Shown here: piece after piece, positions 1-7,734 of the stretch | How the letters are laid out: the number at the start of each line of letters is the position of its first letter | Numbering within the stretch: the stretch's first letter is position 1 | Assembly: GCA_022841475.1 (NCBI GenBank) | Contig: JALHRJ010000002.1 | Span: 124,001-188,000 of the forward strand | DNA length: 64,000 nucleotides | Reading direction: 5' to 3' | DNA from: Cyclobacteriaceae bacterium | GTDB taxonomy: Bacteria > Bacteroidota > Bacteroidia > Cytophagales > Cyclobacteriaceae | Notes under the pieces: generated by a model | Seen by the model: the letters and a program-made list of their open reading frames with translations, nothing else | The model's database searches: none | What the model was told of the DNA's origin: nothing | Translations under genes and position numbers: made by a program

Positions 1-24
1 AGCGTTATGGTTACTTGATAGTTA

Positions 25-210
25 TTAAACATGGTCAATCGACATCCCTAATATAGCAATCAAAAGCATTTTGACATAACGTTCGGTGGCTTTATAATGT
101 CTTGTGACCCACATGTTTCCACGATTGCGTTCAATGCAAATGTATCCAGTTAGCAAATTATAATTTGCATCAACAACCACAAATTTATCATAAGAATAAA
201 GTTCATCCAT
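25..210 (-). CDS. hypothetical protein, 61 aa
   Basis: Not recognised. Last gene of the operon read from the promoter at 1732-1759. Its ATG lies 8 nt inside the end of the preceding gene and has a good ribosome site (AAGGAAG, 6-7 nt upstream). It is a small mixed alpha/beta protein with a hydrophobic C-terminal stretch (L-L-I-A-I-L-G-M). The overlap and ribosome site support a real gene; no function can be proposed. Confidence 0.65.
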   Translation of the reverse strand: MDELYSYDKFVVVDANYNLLTGYICIERNRGNMWVTRHYKATERYVKMLLIAILGMSIDHV

Positions 211-418
211 TCAAATCTTCCTTCACTACATGAAACAATTCGTACTTACCGTTGTGAAAAGACAGATTCATTTTGTGGCGCAAGTCTTCAAACAACACCG
301 TTTTCTCGTTTAACAACTCGCGGAATTGTTCCATCGTCATATTGTCAGGCAACAGCGGATAACTATTTATAAGCACCTGTATTTCATTAATTCGTTTAAG
401 AGAAGCAAAGTCACTCAT
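203..418 (-). CDS. hypothetical protein, 71 aa
   Basis: Not recognised. A short, charged, predominantly helical protein without cysteines or membrane segments. AGGAG lies about 9 nt before the ATG. It sits third in the four-gene operon from 1707 down to 25, and its end overlaps the next gene by 8 nt, suggesting translational coupling. Confidence 0.7.
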   Translation of the reverse strand: MSDFASLKRINEIQVLINSYPLLPDNMTMEQFRELLNEKTVLFEDLRHKMNLSFHNGKYELFHVVKEDLNG

Positions 419-456
419 ATTAATGCGCTCCTGTTGTTAATAGTTTTTAACATTGG

Positions 457-1056
457 TTATAACAAGTATCCGTAATCGGACAAGTCAATTAATTCAGCGA
501 ATTCGTAGGTTGTGGTTATTCCGTTAACGGGTTTTAAGCGCATCACCATTGGGAACTTTTGCATTCGATTATACAAAAGCGCTGTGCATAGTGCTGCTGC
601 TATTGAAAGCGATGGCAGGATAACAATCCATTCTTCTAAACTCCATTGAAATCGATCAAAATCAAGCGAGTCAATTATTGACTCCATTTGCGGGCCGAAA
701 GGTTTGTCGAAGTCCAATTGAACAGCGACATCAATAACATATGTGACTTTACCGATTTCGTGTTGAATGAATTCCAATTGCTCATTACTCAATGGATGTG
801 AAAAATTGATAATGCGAAATTCAGCTAAATGCTGTTGTTTTGCTTCTTGTTCTTTAAACAATTCATTGAAAACTTCTTGCAACTTCCACTCAAGGTACTC
901 TTCGAAATTTTGAAAAACATGTTCCACTGTGTATCCATAACGCGGGAATGAGAGTTCCTTTTTCTCGTGGCGCAAAATAAGTGTTTCCTCGAACAAATCA
1001 AAACGCCACGCATAAGGCGCACTTAGTTTTGTTAATTGATTTCTGTCAAAGCTCAT
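457..1056 (-). CDS. hypothetical protein, 199 aa
   Basis: Not recognised. The N-terminal part (to about residue 140) is charged and rich in Phe, Glu and Leu. A hydrophobic segment around residues 143-166 (W-I-V-I-L-P ... A-A-A-L) could be one membrane helix or a buried helix. It begins 3 nt after the stop of the preceding gene with AAGGAG at normal distance, so the two are co-translated. Confidence 0.75.
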   Translation of the reverse strand: MSFDRNQLTKLSAPYAWRFDLFEETLILRHEKKELSFPRYGYTVEHVFQNFEEYLEWKLQEVFNELFKEQEAKQQHLAEFRIINFSHPLSNEQLEFIQHEIGKVTYVIDVAVQLDFDKPFGPQMESIIDSLDFDRFQWSLEEWIVILPSLSIAAALCTALLYNRMQKFPMVMRLKPVNGITTTYEFAELIDLSDYGYLL

Positions 1057-1059
1057 ATC

Positions 1060-1707
1060 TTACTCCTTATTTGAATTAAGTGAAGACAGCGCATTCAAAC
1101 CATTATCAGTTATCGACATCGTGTTGTCGATATAGTTAACCCGGTATGAACTGCGGGTGATAAAACGATTGCGTTCCAAAGCGTAAATCATGTCGTGAAA
1201 ATTGATATTGCGTTCGCGACAAAAATGAATCATCGTTTCAAAGTTCACGTTGTCGTAATCAACTAGCTGCTGCAAAAATTCAACGTGCTGTTCGTTTAGT
1301 TGCGTTATTGGCTCAACTAATTCGACAAACCAACTGAAGGTATAACTTTCAACATTGGCATAATGATAGCCACCACGCACGTCATAATATCCACCTGTTC
1401 CTTTTTGCAATTTTTCTGAGCGTCGTTGTTCAATGATTTTTAATTCAGGAATAAGACTGAGCTTTGATTTGATTTCAGATTCAACATCAGAAGCCTCGCG
1501 AAACAAGCCGGATGTTTTGACGCGGATAACGAAACCGCGTTCATGCTCGTTCCATGAACGCGATTTTTCCAGATACTCCACCCGCACGTCCTTAATACGA
1601 CGCAAATCATAATAAGAATCAACGGGCGAATCGTCAGCAACAATACTTTCACGAAAAAGAATAGATTGAATTTGCTGGCGGATATTTTTGATTTTTGACT
1701 TGTCCAT
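1060..1707 (-). CDS. hypothetical protein with winged-helix-like C-terminus, 215 aa
   Basis: Not recognised as a family. The last 50 residues (Y-A-L-E-R-N-R-F-I-T-R ... I-T-D-N-G-L-N-A-L) have the layout of a small winged-helix domain: helix, 'long residue then turn' wing and a terminal helix starting T-x-x-G. Similar endings occur in the small proteins at 15973 and 19155. It is the first gene behind the consensus promoter at 1732-1759. A DNA-binding role is inference only. Confidence 0.7.
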   Translation of the reverse strand: MDKSKIKNIRQQIQSILFRESIVADDSPVDSYYDLRRIKDVRVEYLEKSRSWNEHERGFVIRVKTSGLFREASDVESEIKSKLSLIPELKIIEQRRSEKLQKGTGGYYDVRGGYHYANVESYTFSWFVELVEPITQLNEQHVEFLQQLVDYDNVNFETMIHFCRERNINFHDMIYALERNRFITRSSYRVNYIDNTMSITDNGLNALSSLNSNKE

Positions 1708-1731
1708 AATTCATCTCCTGTATATACGTTG

Positions 1732-1759
1732 ATTATACAGGAGAACATGCCAATGTCAA
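1732..1759 (-). promoter_or_regulatory. sigma70-type promoter, 16-bp spacer
   Basis: On the minus strand TTGACA (1759-1754), 16 bp, TATAAT (1737-1732): a perfect consensus pair. It sits just downstream of the gene ending at 1768 and about 25 bp before the ATG at 1707, so it starts the operon running down to 25. Confidence 0.85.
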
Positions 1760-1767
1760 GTTATTAG

Positions 1768-2622
1768 CTACAGTTTTTCGGGCAAGTTATATTCAGTTTC
1801 AGCGTCAGACAAGATATACGCAATCAAATCAGTTCCAGCGTCAAAAACTATTTCAAGCAAATTCAGTTTCAACAATAACTGAAACTCAGTCTTGATAGCA
1901 CTGTATTCCGGCATATCTGCTGTGTATCTTTCAACATCATCTGTGTGGTTATAATAAATATTCTTTGAAAACGCAATCGAGTCAAATTTGACATCAAACC
2001 ACAAAATGTTACCATCGCGCAATTTGTTAACGATAAACGAATCAAAATTATTGTTATTGATGATAGCCAAGATGCGACCCATAGACATCTTTTCAATTTC
2101 GTCTATGCGTTTTTGCGCCATCTTAATTTTGTGTTTCTGTATCACCAGTGCGCCATCGAACTCACTCTTAATTTTAACAAGCTCTTCAAACATACTGTCA
2201 TTTTTCTTGAAAGCGTCAATCAATTCGTAACAAATCATATCATCACGCGGGTTTCCTTTTGCAACAGTAATGATTCCAAGTTTGCACATAAATTCATAAT
2301 ACTGAACGTATTCTTCGCGATTGTTATCATAGATAGTAAACTCAATTGCATCATCAAGTCCTTCGTCAAAAGAAAGATACAATTCAGTCTCGCAATCGGC
2401 ATTGTCGTTATCAACAAACAACTTGCGCCCTGTTTGCATATATACAATTAATGGGTTGGTATAACCATTTGCAATCGCGGTTTCAAGCATTTCAGCATAC
2501 ATATTTGTCTTTACCAACCCAATGCTTTCTTCGCAGCGTCTTTTTTCTTCTACCAACTCAGATAATCTGTTATTCATAATTCTCAGGTCAACTTCATATT
2601 TGTTTTCAATAGCGCTAAACAT
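1768..2622 (-). CDS. hypothetical coiled-coil protein, 284 aa
   Basis: Not recognised. Two helical stretches have coiled-coil character: residues about 8-40 (N-R-L-S-E-L-V-E-E-K-R-R) and about 150-185 (K-I-K-M-A-Q-K-R-I-D-E-I-E-K). They flank a region rich in acidic residues and asparagine. No cysteine ligands or catalytic motif stand out. It is the last gene before the promoter at 1732-1759. Confidence 0.75.
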   Translation of the reverse strand: MFSAIENKYEVDLRIMNNRLSELVEEKRRCEESIGLVKTNMYAEMLETAIANGYTNPLIVYMQTGRKLFVDNDNADCETELYLSFDEGLDDAIEFTIYDNNREEYVQYYEFMCKLGIITVAKGNPRDDMICYELIDAFKKNDSMFEELVKIKSEFDGALVIQKHKIKMAQKRIDEIEKMSMGRILAIINNNNFDSFIVNKLRDGNILWFDVKFDSIAFSKNIYYNHTDDVERYTADMPEYSAIKTEFQLLLKLNLLEIVFDAGTDLIAYILSDAETEYNLPEKL

Positions 2623-2633
2623 GATGTGTTTCT

Positions 2634-2825
2634 TTATTTGTTATAACGATTGTAGAAATAGAAAAATCGCCAAAAGAAAAATGCTACTATTCCCAAAAAG
2701 AACGCAACATAATTTTGACGAATAAGCGCGTTAACCATAAAAAAGAAAAAAGAAAAATAAATAACTGTCAAACAAAATAACAAAAACTTGTCCCGTCGCT
2801 TATACCACGAAATAAAATCTTTCAA
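2634..2825 (-). CDS. small membrane protein, 63 aa
   Basis: Two hydrophobic helices (about residues 14-33, F-L-L-F-C-L-T-V-I-Y-F, and 40-57, A-F-F-L-G-I-V-A-F-F-F-W) joined by a short polar turn, with basic residues at both ends. This suggests a two-pass membrane protein with both termini inside. The ATG overlaps the stop of the preceding gene (4-nt overlap). Function unknown; small membrane proteins of this kind are common in phages and plasmids. Confidence 0.7.
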   Translation of the reverse strand: MKDFISWYKRRDKFLLFCLTVIYFSFFFFMVNALIRQNYVAFFLGIVAFFFWRFFYFYNRYNK

Positions 2826-3265
2826 GATGATGACTCCAATTCAAACACAATATATACGGCAGTCATATTTGCGAAACCTTTCATGCGTTCTTTTAAATCA
2901 GTTTCCATATGACTTAAACTTAGCCACTTTGACATTACATAATGCTGATTGGCGAATAGGTCAATGACGCCTTGCATTTGATTGTCTTTAGCATAGTTGT
3001 ACAAAAAAGTTGTATATGAGCTAAAACCCAAAGCGTGTATATGCTCTGCGGTCATGTGTCGCAAATCAATAACACCGAAACTTTTAACTAATACGTCAAC
3101 TGATACATCTGTATCAACATCGGTTAAGGTTATAACGGCGTTAAGCTCAATATCTTTAACCCTATTAGTGCGCTTGTTATCGTTATTGGGATAGGCAACA
3201 GCAGTCACAGGAAGCGATGTGAATGGCGACGTTGTTAAAATGCGTTCAATGTTTTTGGTGAACAT
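2822..3265 (-). CDS. hypothetical protein, 147 aa
   Basis: Not recognised. Soluble alpha/beta protein with a strand-rich centre (I-T-L-T-D-V-D-T-D-V-S-V-D-V-L-V) and a helical C-terminal half. Its stop overlaps the start of the small membrane protein downstream by 4 nt, which suggests co-translation of the pair. Confidence 0.7.
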   Translation of the reverse strand: MFTKNIERILTTSPFTSLPVTAVAYPNNDNKRTNRVKDIELNAVITLTDVDTDVSVDVLVKSFGVIDLRHMTAEHIHALGFSSYTTFLYNYAKDNQMQGVIDLFANQHYVMSKWLSLSHMETDLKERMKGFANMTAVYIVFELESSS

Positions 3266-3302
3266 GTATAAAACCCTTGCAATCTGTGACTGCTATTATA
3301 GA

Positions 3303-3515
3303 CTAAGCACTTACTGAATTAGAAACTTCTACTTTTTGAGGTTCGGATTGAAGCATAGCAACAAATTCGTGTTGCAATTGATTCGTCTTGGGTTCATCCA
3401 CGTCTTCGTAATCAGCGAAATAACAAACCCGCTCGATAAAACGAACACATCCATTACCGTCAAGAACACGAAACGTTTTAACGCGAGGACTATAATGACG
3501 CCCATTGATAAACAT
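3303..3515 (-). CDS. hypothetical protein, 70 aa
   Basis: Not recognised. Small protein with a beta-rich first half (H-Y-S-P-R-V-K-T-F-R-V-L-D-G) and an acidic, polar tail. AAAGGAG lies in front of the ATG. A TATAAT-like box at 3293-3298 lies just past its end, but no convincing -35 accompanies it. Confidence 0.65.
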   Translation of the reverse strand: MFINGRHYSPRVKTFRVLDGNGCVRFIERVCYFADYEDVDEPKTNQLQHEFVAMLQSEPQKVEVSNSVSA

Positions 3516-3564
3516 TTTCTATTGCTCCTTTATAGAATAGTAGACTCAATGATTCAGTGAACCG

Positions 3565-3894
3565 TTATGCCGTTGTAATGCTTTGCAACCCGCTTGAATG
3601 ACCTTGTGACTTGACCCAGACATCGGTAGTTAAAAGCCGTTTCCAGCTAAAACCACGCTTCGTCATGTTGTCAAGAACAGTTTCATCGGACATTTCATCG
3701 ACGCGCTTTGTGAAGATAGCGATGCGTTCTTTCAACATCATCCCTGCACGATAACTTTTCTTCGCGTCTTCCAACGTCAAGTCGCGAGCTAGAATGTATC
3801 GGGCTAATTTGATTTTGCGTTCATCGCCATCAAATTTGTGTAGAATTGCAATATCAAAATTAAACTTGTACCAATTATGCTCGTTGCTATTCAT
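3565..3894 (-). CDS. hypothetical protein, 109 aa
   Basis: Not recognised. An upstream in-frame start at 3915 exists, but I choose the ATG at 3894: it forms a TGATG overlap with the stop of the preceding gene and AAGGA lies about 10 nt upstream. The protein is basic and helical (K-I-K-L-A-R-Y-I-L-A-R-D), ending in an aromatic, basic segment. Confidence 0.65.
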   Translation of the reverse strand: MNSNEHNWYKFNFDIAILHKFDGDERKIKLARYILARDLTLEDAKKSYRAGMMLKERIAIFTKRVDEMSDETVLDNMTKRGFSWKRLLTTDVWVKSQGHSSGLQSITTA

Positions 3895-4244
3895 CACAAC
3901 ACATCCTTTTTCCAAGTGTACCAGCCGTTAATGTTATGCCAGTGCCAACCGCGCCGTTCGATTTCGAAGACAACGCAATCATCATTCATCATATTAACAA
4001 TCGGGCGAACTTCTTCTAGCGCCAGCGCTAAAGAATGTTGGTTCTTGAATGCCAAGCGCCAATCAAAAGCAAGTTCTGATACCAATACAAATCGCGCTTT
4101 CTTGGCACGATTGACAGTGTTATCGTTCTTGACGTTAGCAATAACATTGTCAATGATTTGCATTGTTTCATGGTTAGCAACCGTGACTAACTGACTACGT
4201 AACTGCATCAGGTAGTCAATGTGTTGTTTCGAATCGGCAAGCAT
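3894..4244 (-). CDS. hypothetical protein, 116 aa
   Basis: Not recognised. Helical protein, first gene behind the promoter at 4277-4304 and overlapping the next gene by one base of a TGATG junction. Its C-terminus (R-R-G-W-H-W-H-N-I-N-G-W-Y-T-W) is strikingly aromatic. The gene downstream ends in a comparable R-G-F-S-W-K-R stretch, so the two may be distant duplicates. Confidence 0.7.
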   Translation of the reverse strand: MLADSKQHIDYLMQLRSQLVTVANHETMQIIDNVIANVKNDNTVNRAKKARFVLVSELAFDWRLAFKNQHSLALALEEVRPIVNMMNDDCVVFEIERRGWHWHNINGWYTWKKDVL

Positions 4245-4276
4245 GATTAACTAGCTCCAATCGTTAATATGCTTTT

Positions 4277-4304
4277 ATTATAGCGCCATTATCTAATTTG
4301 TCAA
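4277..4304 (-). promoter_or_regulatory. sigma70-type promoter, 16-bp spacer
   Basis: Minus strand TTGACA (4304-4299), 16 bp, TATAAT (4282-4277). The -35 box touches the stop codon region of the upstream gene at 4308. It drives the gene cluster from 4244 toward 1768. Confidence 0.85.
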
Positions 4305-4307
4305 GGA

Positions 4308-5162
4308 TTATTCAATGTGATGAGTTAATCCACAAGCCTTGTTTTCAGCGCAATTTTCGTCACCAAACTCAATCCACACACCTGTCTCGTCACCATTGCT
4401 ATCAAATACCTTGTACATGGTTGGATTAACAGGTTGATTCAATTCAAGATTCAATCGTGTAAACCGCGTATGTTCTTCTTGTCCAGTGACATCATTGTAG
4501 CGCATCCGATACTCAGCCGGAGTATAAAGAATTTGTTGCGTAATCGGTTCAACCACAGGATGCCACGTTCCAAACTCGTCAGCAACTTTCCAGCTATACG
4601 GTTCGTGTTCGTTGACTGACCAAACAGTTACGGCATTGAGCGCAAAATATTCTGGCGTAACATTCGGAAGAATACTTTGTAACGACAAAGCGGGTGGGGA
4701 AGGCGGACTAAAGCCGGGGCAGAAAGGTGTATTTCGGTCAAAAGTAGCAGTCCGCGTAATTCCAAGATGAGTTACAGTCCACGTCCATGCACTAACCAAA
4801 TCGTAGTCATACGAATGGTCGCCGTATTGTGCTGCTTGATAGAAAGCACGATGTGTGCCTACATCAAACCATTTTGTTAACGGCCCTTGTCGAGTAAATG
4901 ACCAATCAGGATTCATATTGCTATCTTCTGTGTGGAAACTACGCGCCGCAGTATAGCTGAAGATAGCTTTCCACAACGGGCCACCAACACCGGGCCACTC
5001 AGGGTCAATATAACGACAAACATGCAAACTGAAATGAGGTGTCGTTTGGGCCGAAGCAGATGGTAAAACCATAAATAAAAATAGGCCCAAGACGATAATT
5101 ACAACAATAGCTACGCCGATAAACATTTTCCTGTGAATCGGCCCATAAAAAAAGTAGTTCAT
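4308..5162 (-). CDS. secreted or membrane-anchored hypothetical protein, 284 aa
   Basis: An N-terminal basic stretch (H-R-K) is followed by a long hydrophobic helix (about residues 13-36) and A-S-A-Q, which could be a signal-peptidase I site. The remaining 245 residues are rich in Trp, Tyr, Pro and Thr, as expected of an extracytoplasmic beta-type domain, with few cysteines. The start codon forms a TAATG overlap with the preceding gene. No family recognised; a surface or secreted protein is the only supportable inference. Confidence 0.7.
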   Translation of the reverse strand: MNYFFYGPIHRKMFIGVAIVVIIVLGLFLFMVLPSASAQTTPHFSLHVCRYIDPEWPGVGGPLWKAIFSYTAARSFHTEDSNMNPDWSFTRQGPLTKWFDVGTHRAFYQAAQYGDHSYDYDLVSAWTWTVTHLGITRTATFDRNTPFCPGFSPPSPPALSLQSILPNVTPEYFALNAVTVWSVNEHEPYSWKVADEFGTWHPVVEPITQQILYTPAEYRMRYNDVTGQEEHTRFTRLNLELNQPVNPTMYKVFDSNGDETGVWIEFGDENCAENKACGLTHHIE

Positions 5163-5503
5163 TATCTTTTACTCCTATATAAACTATTCATGTATTCCCT
5201 GTAATAATTGTCGAAATAAATTCGAGGCTCACCAAGCTGTGGACGCTTTTCCCATTCGATTAAAAGCGGTTTAAAAAACGTCAAGTTGAGATAAGCGAAG
5301 CTGTATATATCACGAGTGTTATATTCGTAATCGGCAACCCTGTTAAGCGCACGAATTGCCATACGATACAATAGACGCCCAACATTAATCAAATACTCAT
5401 CTGACATTGTTTCAATCGAAATGCGATTCTTTTTCCCGTCAATCCAAACATCAGACTCAAGTAACTTGTACTCGTTCTCGGTTTCAGGTGGAAAGTCTAT
5501 CAT
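5162..5503 (-). CDS. hypothetical protein, 113 aa
   Basis: Not recognised. The longest frame begins at 5566, but I prefer the ATG at 5503, which has an AAGG site about 9 nt upstream and leaves a sensible 20-nt overlap with the preceding gene. The product is helical with many aromatic residues (E-Y-N-T-R-D-I-Y-S-F-A-Y). Co-transcribed with the genes at 5484 and 4308. Confidence 0.65.
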   Translation of the reverse strand: MIDFPPETENEYKLLESDVWIDGKKNRISIETMSDEYLINVGRLLYRMAIRALNRVADYEYNTRDIYSFAYLNLTFFKPLLIEWEKRPQLGEPRIYFDNYYREYMNSLYRSKR

Positions 5504-5813
5504 CGGTTTTGCCTTCGAGTTCGTTATGAACAAGTTCGTTATAGAATTTGAAGATGAGATTATCAATACCTTTATTATCGCGTACAGTCTTCACCGGAAT
5601 ATAAACGCAATAACGTTCAGGCGCTTGCATTCCATAGTTCATGCCGTGAGTCTCAGGAAGGATGATTGATTTAGCGGGGATACCATGTGAACGCAGATAC
5701 TTAGCAAGTTTCTTGTTCTCGGCTTTTGAATTGGTGAACTGATAACCCGTTGACATTTCTAAGCCGAAGAACCGATACAACTGACGTTCGTTATCAACGG
5801 GGAACTTAGGCAT
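5484..5813 (-). CDS. hypothetical protein, 109 aa
   Basis: Not recognised. Basic N-terminal half with an N-x-K-L-A-K-Y-L-R-S-H-G-I-P segment and a beta-strand-rich C-terminal half (Y-C-V-Y-I-P-V-K). First coding gene downstream of the structured non-coding stretch 5820-6600. A perfect 9-bp hairpin (5860-5886) lies just before its ribosome site. Confidence 0.65.
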   Translation of the reverse strand: MPKFPVDNERQLYRFFGLEMSTGYQFTNSKAENKKLAKYLRSHGIPAKSIILPETHGMNYGMQAPERYCVYIPVKTVRDNKGIDNLIFKFYNELVHNELEGKTDDRLST

Positions 5814-5859
5814 GGTGTAAAAACCTTTTGCATACTCAATTGCATGAAAACATTATGTT

Positions 5860-5886
5860 GTTATTCAATCCGCCGCTTTGAATAAC
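5860..5886 (-). repeat. inverted repeat (hairpin) upstream of the gene at 5813
   Basis: Perfect 9-bp arms (5860-5868 and 5878-5886, G-T-T-A-T-T-C-A-A type) with a 9-nt loop. There is no T-tract on either strand, so it is not an obvious terminator. It may be the 3' boundary of the RNA transcribed from 6340-6367, or a leader structure. Confidence 0.5.
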
Positions 5887-5949
5887 GCGCCGATTCAATC
5901 GTTACTGAACCCCTCTTGAATACTTTAGCAGCATTTAATATCCCTGCTC

Positions 5950-6333
5950 TCCACGCTGGTAACTCAGCCATGTATTCAAGCAATATTTTTTACGACGCCA
6001 TACACTTACTATAATACACTTCGCTATTATACACTTAAAACGTTTGACTTCGAACGTTTTAGATAGAACCTTAACTTCCCTGTTCGTCTTTTATAATTGC
6101 CCGATGTTGATTGTGAATTGCAACCATCGAGCTATAGCCTGCCGCACATTTTGTTCGTCAACATAACTGCATGGTCTGCATCGTGTTTGGTACGTTACCA
6201 ACATAGCCTTTCCAAGACTATTTTTGCGAATAATCAGACCCTATTCATCAGGCTAGTCACCCTTGTGGAGTCGCACCACATTTCAAAGTTTGTAGCTTTG
6301 AACCGCACTAGCAGGGCGCTTGTTTTTCTAACT
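5950..6333 (-). ncRNA. candidate structured RNA, function unknown
   Basis: No convincing gene lies here, yet the consensus promoter at 6340-6367 fires into it. The minus-strand transcript can form several clear helices. One is a three-way junction at about 6249-6312 with 5-bp/7-nt-loop (T-arm-like) and 7-bp/7-nt-loop hairpins closed by C-T-A-G-T / A-C-T-A-G. Others are a 7-bp hairpin near 6205-6240 and TTGGTA-ACG-TACCAA near 6187. The palindrome at 6038-6059 lies in its downstream part. The 3' end is not clear. Confidence 0.35.
6038..6059. repeat. copy 1 of a 22-24-bp palindromic motif
   Basis: AAACGTTTGA-CT-TCGAACGTTT: one mismatch from a perfect dyad. The same motif recurs at 15686, 25669, 34114 and 54292. 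It is intergenic here. A DNA-binding-protein site (repressor or partition-type) is likely but unproven. Confidence 0.55.
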
Positions 6334-6339
6334 ATCATC

Positions 6340-6367
6340 AGTATAGCAGTCATTTTTATTTTGTCAA
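6340..6367 (-). promoter_or_regulatory. sigma70-type promoter for a non-coding transcript
   Basis: Minus strand TTGACA (6367-6362), 16 bp, TATACT (6345-6340). No gene begins within 500 nt, so the product is probably an RNA. Confidence 0.75.
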
Positions 6368-6375
6368 GTATTTTG

Positions 6376-6547
6376 GTAGTGAAAATAACAAGGCATTTTT
6401 ACGGTCAATAATTACGCTAATGTCAGCTAGGTATTATATCTTCCGTATCTATGTGCCAACGGTGTAGCAGGCTGACACCCTAAGCCACACCGTCAGCGAG
6501 CCTTGTTATCGTCACTACTAAAACACTCGACTCTGTAGTTACAACTT
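6376..6547 (-). ncRNA. candidate rod-shaped small RNA, about 170 nt
   Basis: Transcribed from the promoter at 6554-6581. Its ends pair in a 17-bp helix (6376-6394 with 6500-6518, broken by one 2x2 mismatch). Inside is a second stem (A-C-G-G-T-G-T / A-C-A-C-C-G-T, then G-G-C-T / A-G-C-C). A long closed rod with internal loops recalls 6S-like or Y-RNA-like architecture, but I see no diagnostic sequence and do not assign a family. Confidence 0.45.
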
Positions 6548-6553
6548 GATACC

Positions 6554-6581
6554 AGTATAAACCTGTTTTTGAATTTGTCAA
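6554..6581 (-). promoter_or_regulatory. sigma70-type promoter for a small RNA
   Basis: Minus strand TTGACA (6581-6576), 16 bp, TATACT (6559-6554). It sits between the stop of the gene at 6612 and the structured RNA 6376-6547. Confidence 0.8.
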
Positions 6582-6611
6582 GTCTTTTTGTATAGCAACT
6601 TTTCAATGTAG

Positions 6612-7121
6612 TTAAAGTTCGTCAGTCGGTTTTCCATCGCGCTGTGCCTTCATTATCTCAAGCGCTCGTTCAAGATACTGAATCGAAGTATCCTGAACCG
6701 ATTGCATGGGCCAGCTATCCATAGCTTTAATCTGACCAATCAAACACCAAGCGCTGTGTTGAATATCTAATGACCGTTGGAAAGCATCATGCTCCGACTT
6801 CATTTTGTTTTCTTTGTCGTTTAGAAACCACTGGATTTTATCTCTCCCGTGTTCCTCAATATACTTTTCTGAATCAGACCAGTAATCAAAAGCATATAAC
6901 CCGGTCAGGTTCAGCTTGGACAATTTTTCAAAAATAACATACGGGTCGTCCAAGTAACTAACAAGAGAGCCAATAACAATGGCTTGATTAGTTTTGGTTA
7001 TTTGATGCAAATAGAACTCGTCAATAAACGGTTTGCTAACAACTAAATCGAGATTTCTAAAAATATTCTCAATCTCGTTTTTACCATTGATATATTCAAT
7101 TCTTAAATAGTTGTTGACCAT
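6612..7121 (-). CDS. hypothetical protein, 169 aa
   Basis: Not recognised. The first 90 residues look alpha/beta (Q-A-I-V-I-G-S-L-V-S-Y-L-D-D-P); the rest is helical and charged. It is a single-gene transcription unit: its leader (7122-7237) contains two hairpins, one a strong intrinsic terminator, so expression is probably controlled by attenuation. The cue is unknown. Confidence 0.75.
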   Translation of the reverse strand: MVNNYLRIEYINGKNEIENIFRNLDLVVSKPFIDEFYLHQITKTNQAIVIGSLVSYLDDPYVIFEKLSKLNLTGLYAFDYWSDSEKYIEEHGRDKIQWFLNDKENKMKSEHDAFQRSLDIQHSAWCLIGQIKAMDSWPMQSVQDTSIQYLERALEIMKAQRDGKPTDEL

Positions 7122-7150
7122 GACAACCTCGTTTACTCCTAACCAGTTTG

Positions 7151-7184
7151 AAAAATTGCCCGTGCCTCGGCAAAAGACACGGGC
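7151..7184 (-). terminator. intrinsic terminator in the leader of the 6612-7121 gene
   Basis: On the minus strand G-C-C-C-G-T-G (7184-7178), 13-nt loop, C-A-C-G-G-G-C (7164-7158), then A-A-T-T-T-T-T. It lies between a promoter (7244-7272) and the ATG at 7121, so it either attenuates that gene or ends a very short (~85-nt) RNA. A second hairpin (A-A-G-C-C-T / A-G-G-C-T-T, 7197-7221) lies just upstream of it. Confidence 0.65.
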
Positions 7185-7243
7185 GAAAGACCACTTAAGC
7201 CTATCGCTAATGCAAAGGCTTGGTACAACTTTTTATCATTTAA

Positions 7244-7272
7244 ATAGTACCACGAAGTTTATATAATTGCAA
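7244..7272 (-). promoter_or_regulatory. probable promoter, 17-bp spacer
   Basis: Minus strand TTGCAA (7272-7267), 17 bp, TACTAT (7249-7244). Weaker than the consensus promoters elsewhere, but correctly placed for the leader and terminator at 7151-7184 and the gene at 7121. Confidence 0.5.
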
Positions 7273-7290
7273 GCGTCAACTCGAAATAAA

Positions 7291-7670
7291 AAAGGAAGCC
7301 GCTTTTTGTATTACTACTGGAAAACGGCTGAACCGACTCCATCCGTAGATGGGCAACTAACCGCTTCGCCACAGGCATTCGCAGAGCATACAAACTAGCG
7401 GGACATTCGTATTGTGCTTTGGACTGCTACGTCCAGAATGCTTGTTACTAACTGGCTAGTCAATGCTATTCGTTGTCCTCTCGCAAGTTGACTGCTGCTG
7501 AGTGACAAACTTCTTTTTATAGAAGCCATTGACCGGAAGGTATGAGTGATTAGCTCCCGCCTTCGGTTTTTAACTCATTTTTTTAACATAATCAGAAAAA
7601 TTAAAAAGTGTCATGTTTACATAATACCCCTAGCCTTGCAAGCCACTTGCGAGTTATTAGGTAAAATCTA
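7291..7670 (-). ncRNA. candidate structured RNA, about 380 nt
   Basis: Gene-free stretch behind the consensus promoter at 7678-7705. The minus-strand transcript contains many short hairpins (for example T-G-G-A-C / G-T-C-C-A near 7420-7435, C-C-G-AAGG-C-G-G near 7557, C-C-A-T-C / G-A-T-G-G near 7337). It ends in A-G-C-C-G ... C-G-G-C-T followed by C-C-T-T-T-T-T-T, a terminator-like end. I looked for tmRNA and RNase P signatures and found none. Unassigned. Confidence 0.4.
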
Positions 7671-7677
7671 CATTTTC

Positions 7678-7705
7678 AGTATAAGCCTTTTTCGCAAATT
7701 GTCAA
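7678..7705 (-). promoter_or_regulatory. sigma70-type promoter for a non-coding transcript
   Basis: Minus strand TTGACA (7705-7700), 16 bp, TATACT (7683-7678), facing the gene-free stretch 7291-7670. Confidence 0.8.
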
Positions 7706-7734
7706 GTGATTTGAATTACTTTGTTTCAACTCAA

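Noticed and set aside
7291-7670. tmRNA or RNase P RNA.
   Set aside because: No tRNA-like ends, tag reading frame, or conserved P4 core sequences could be found on either strand.
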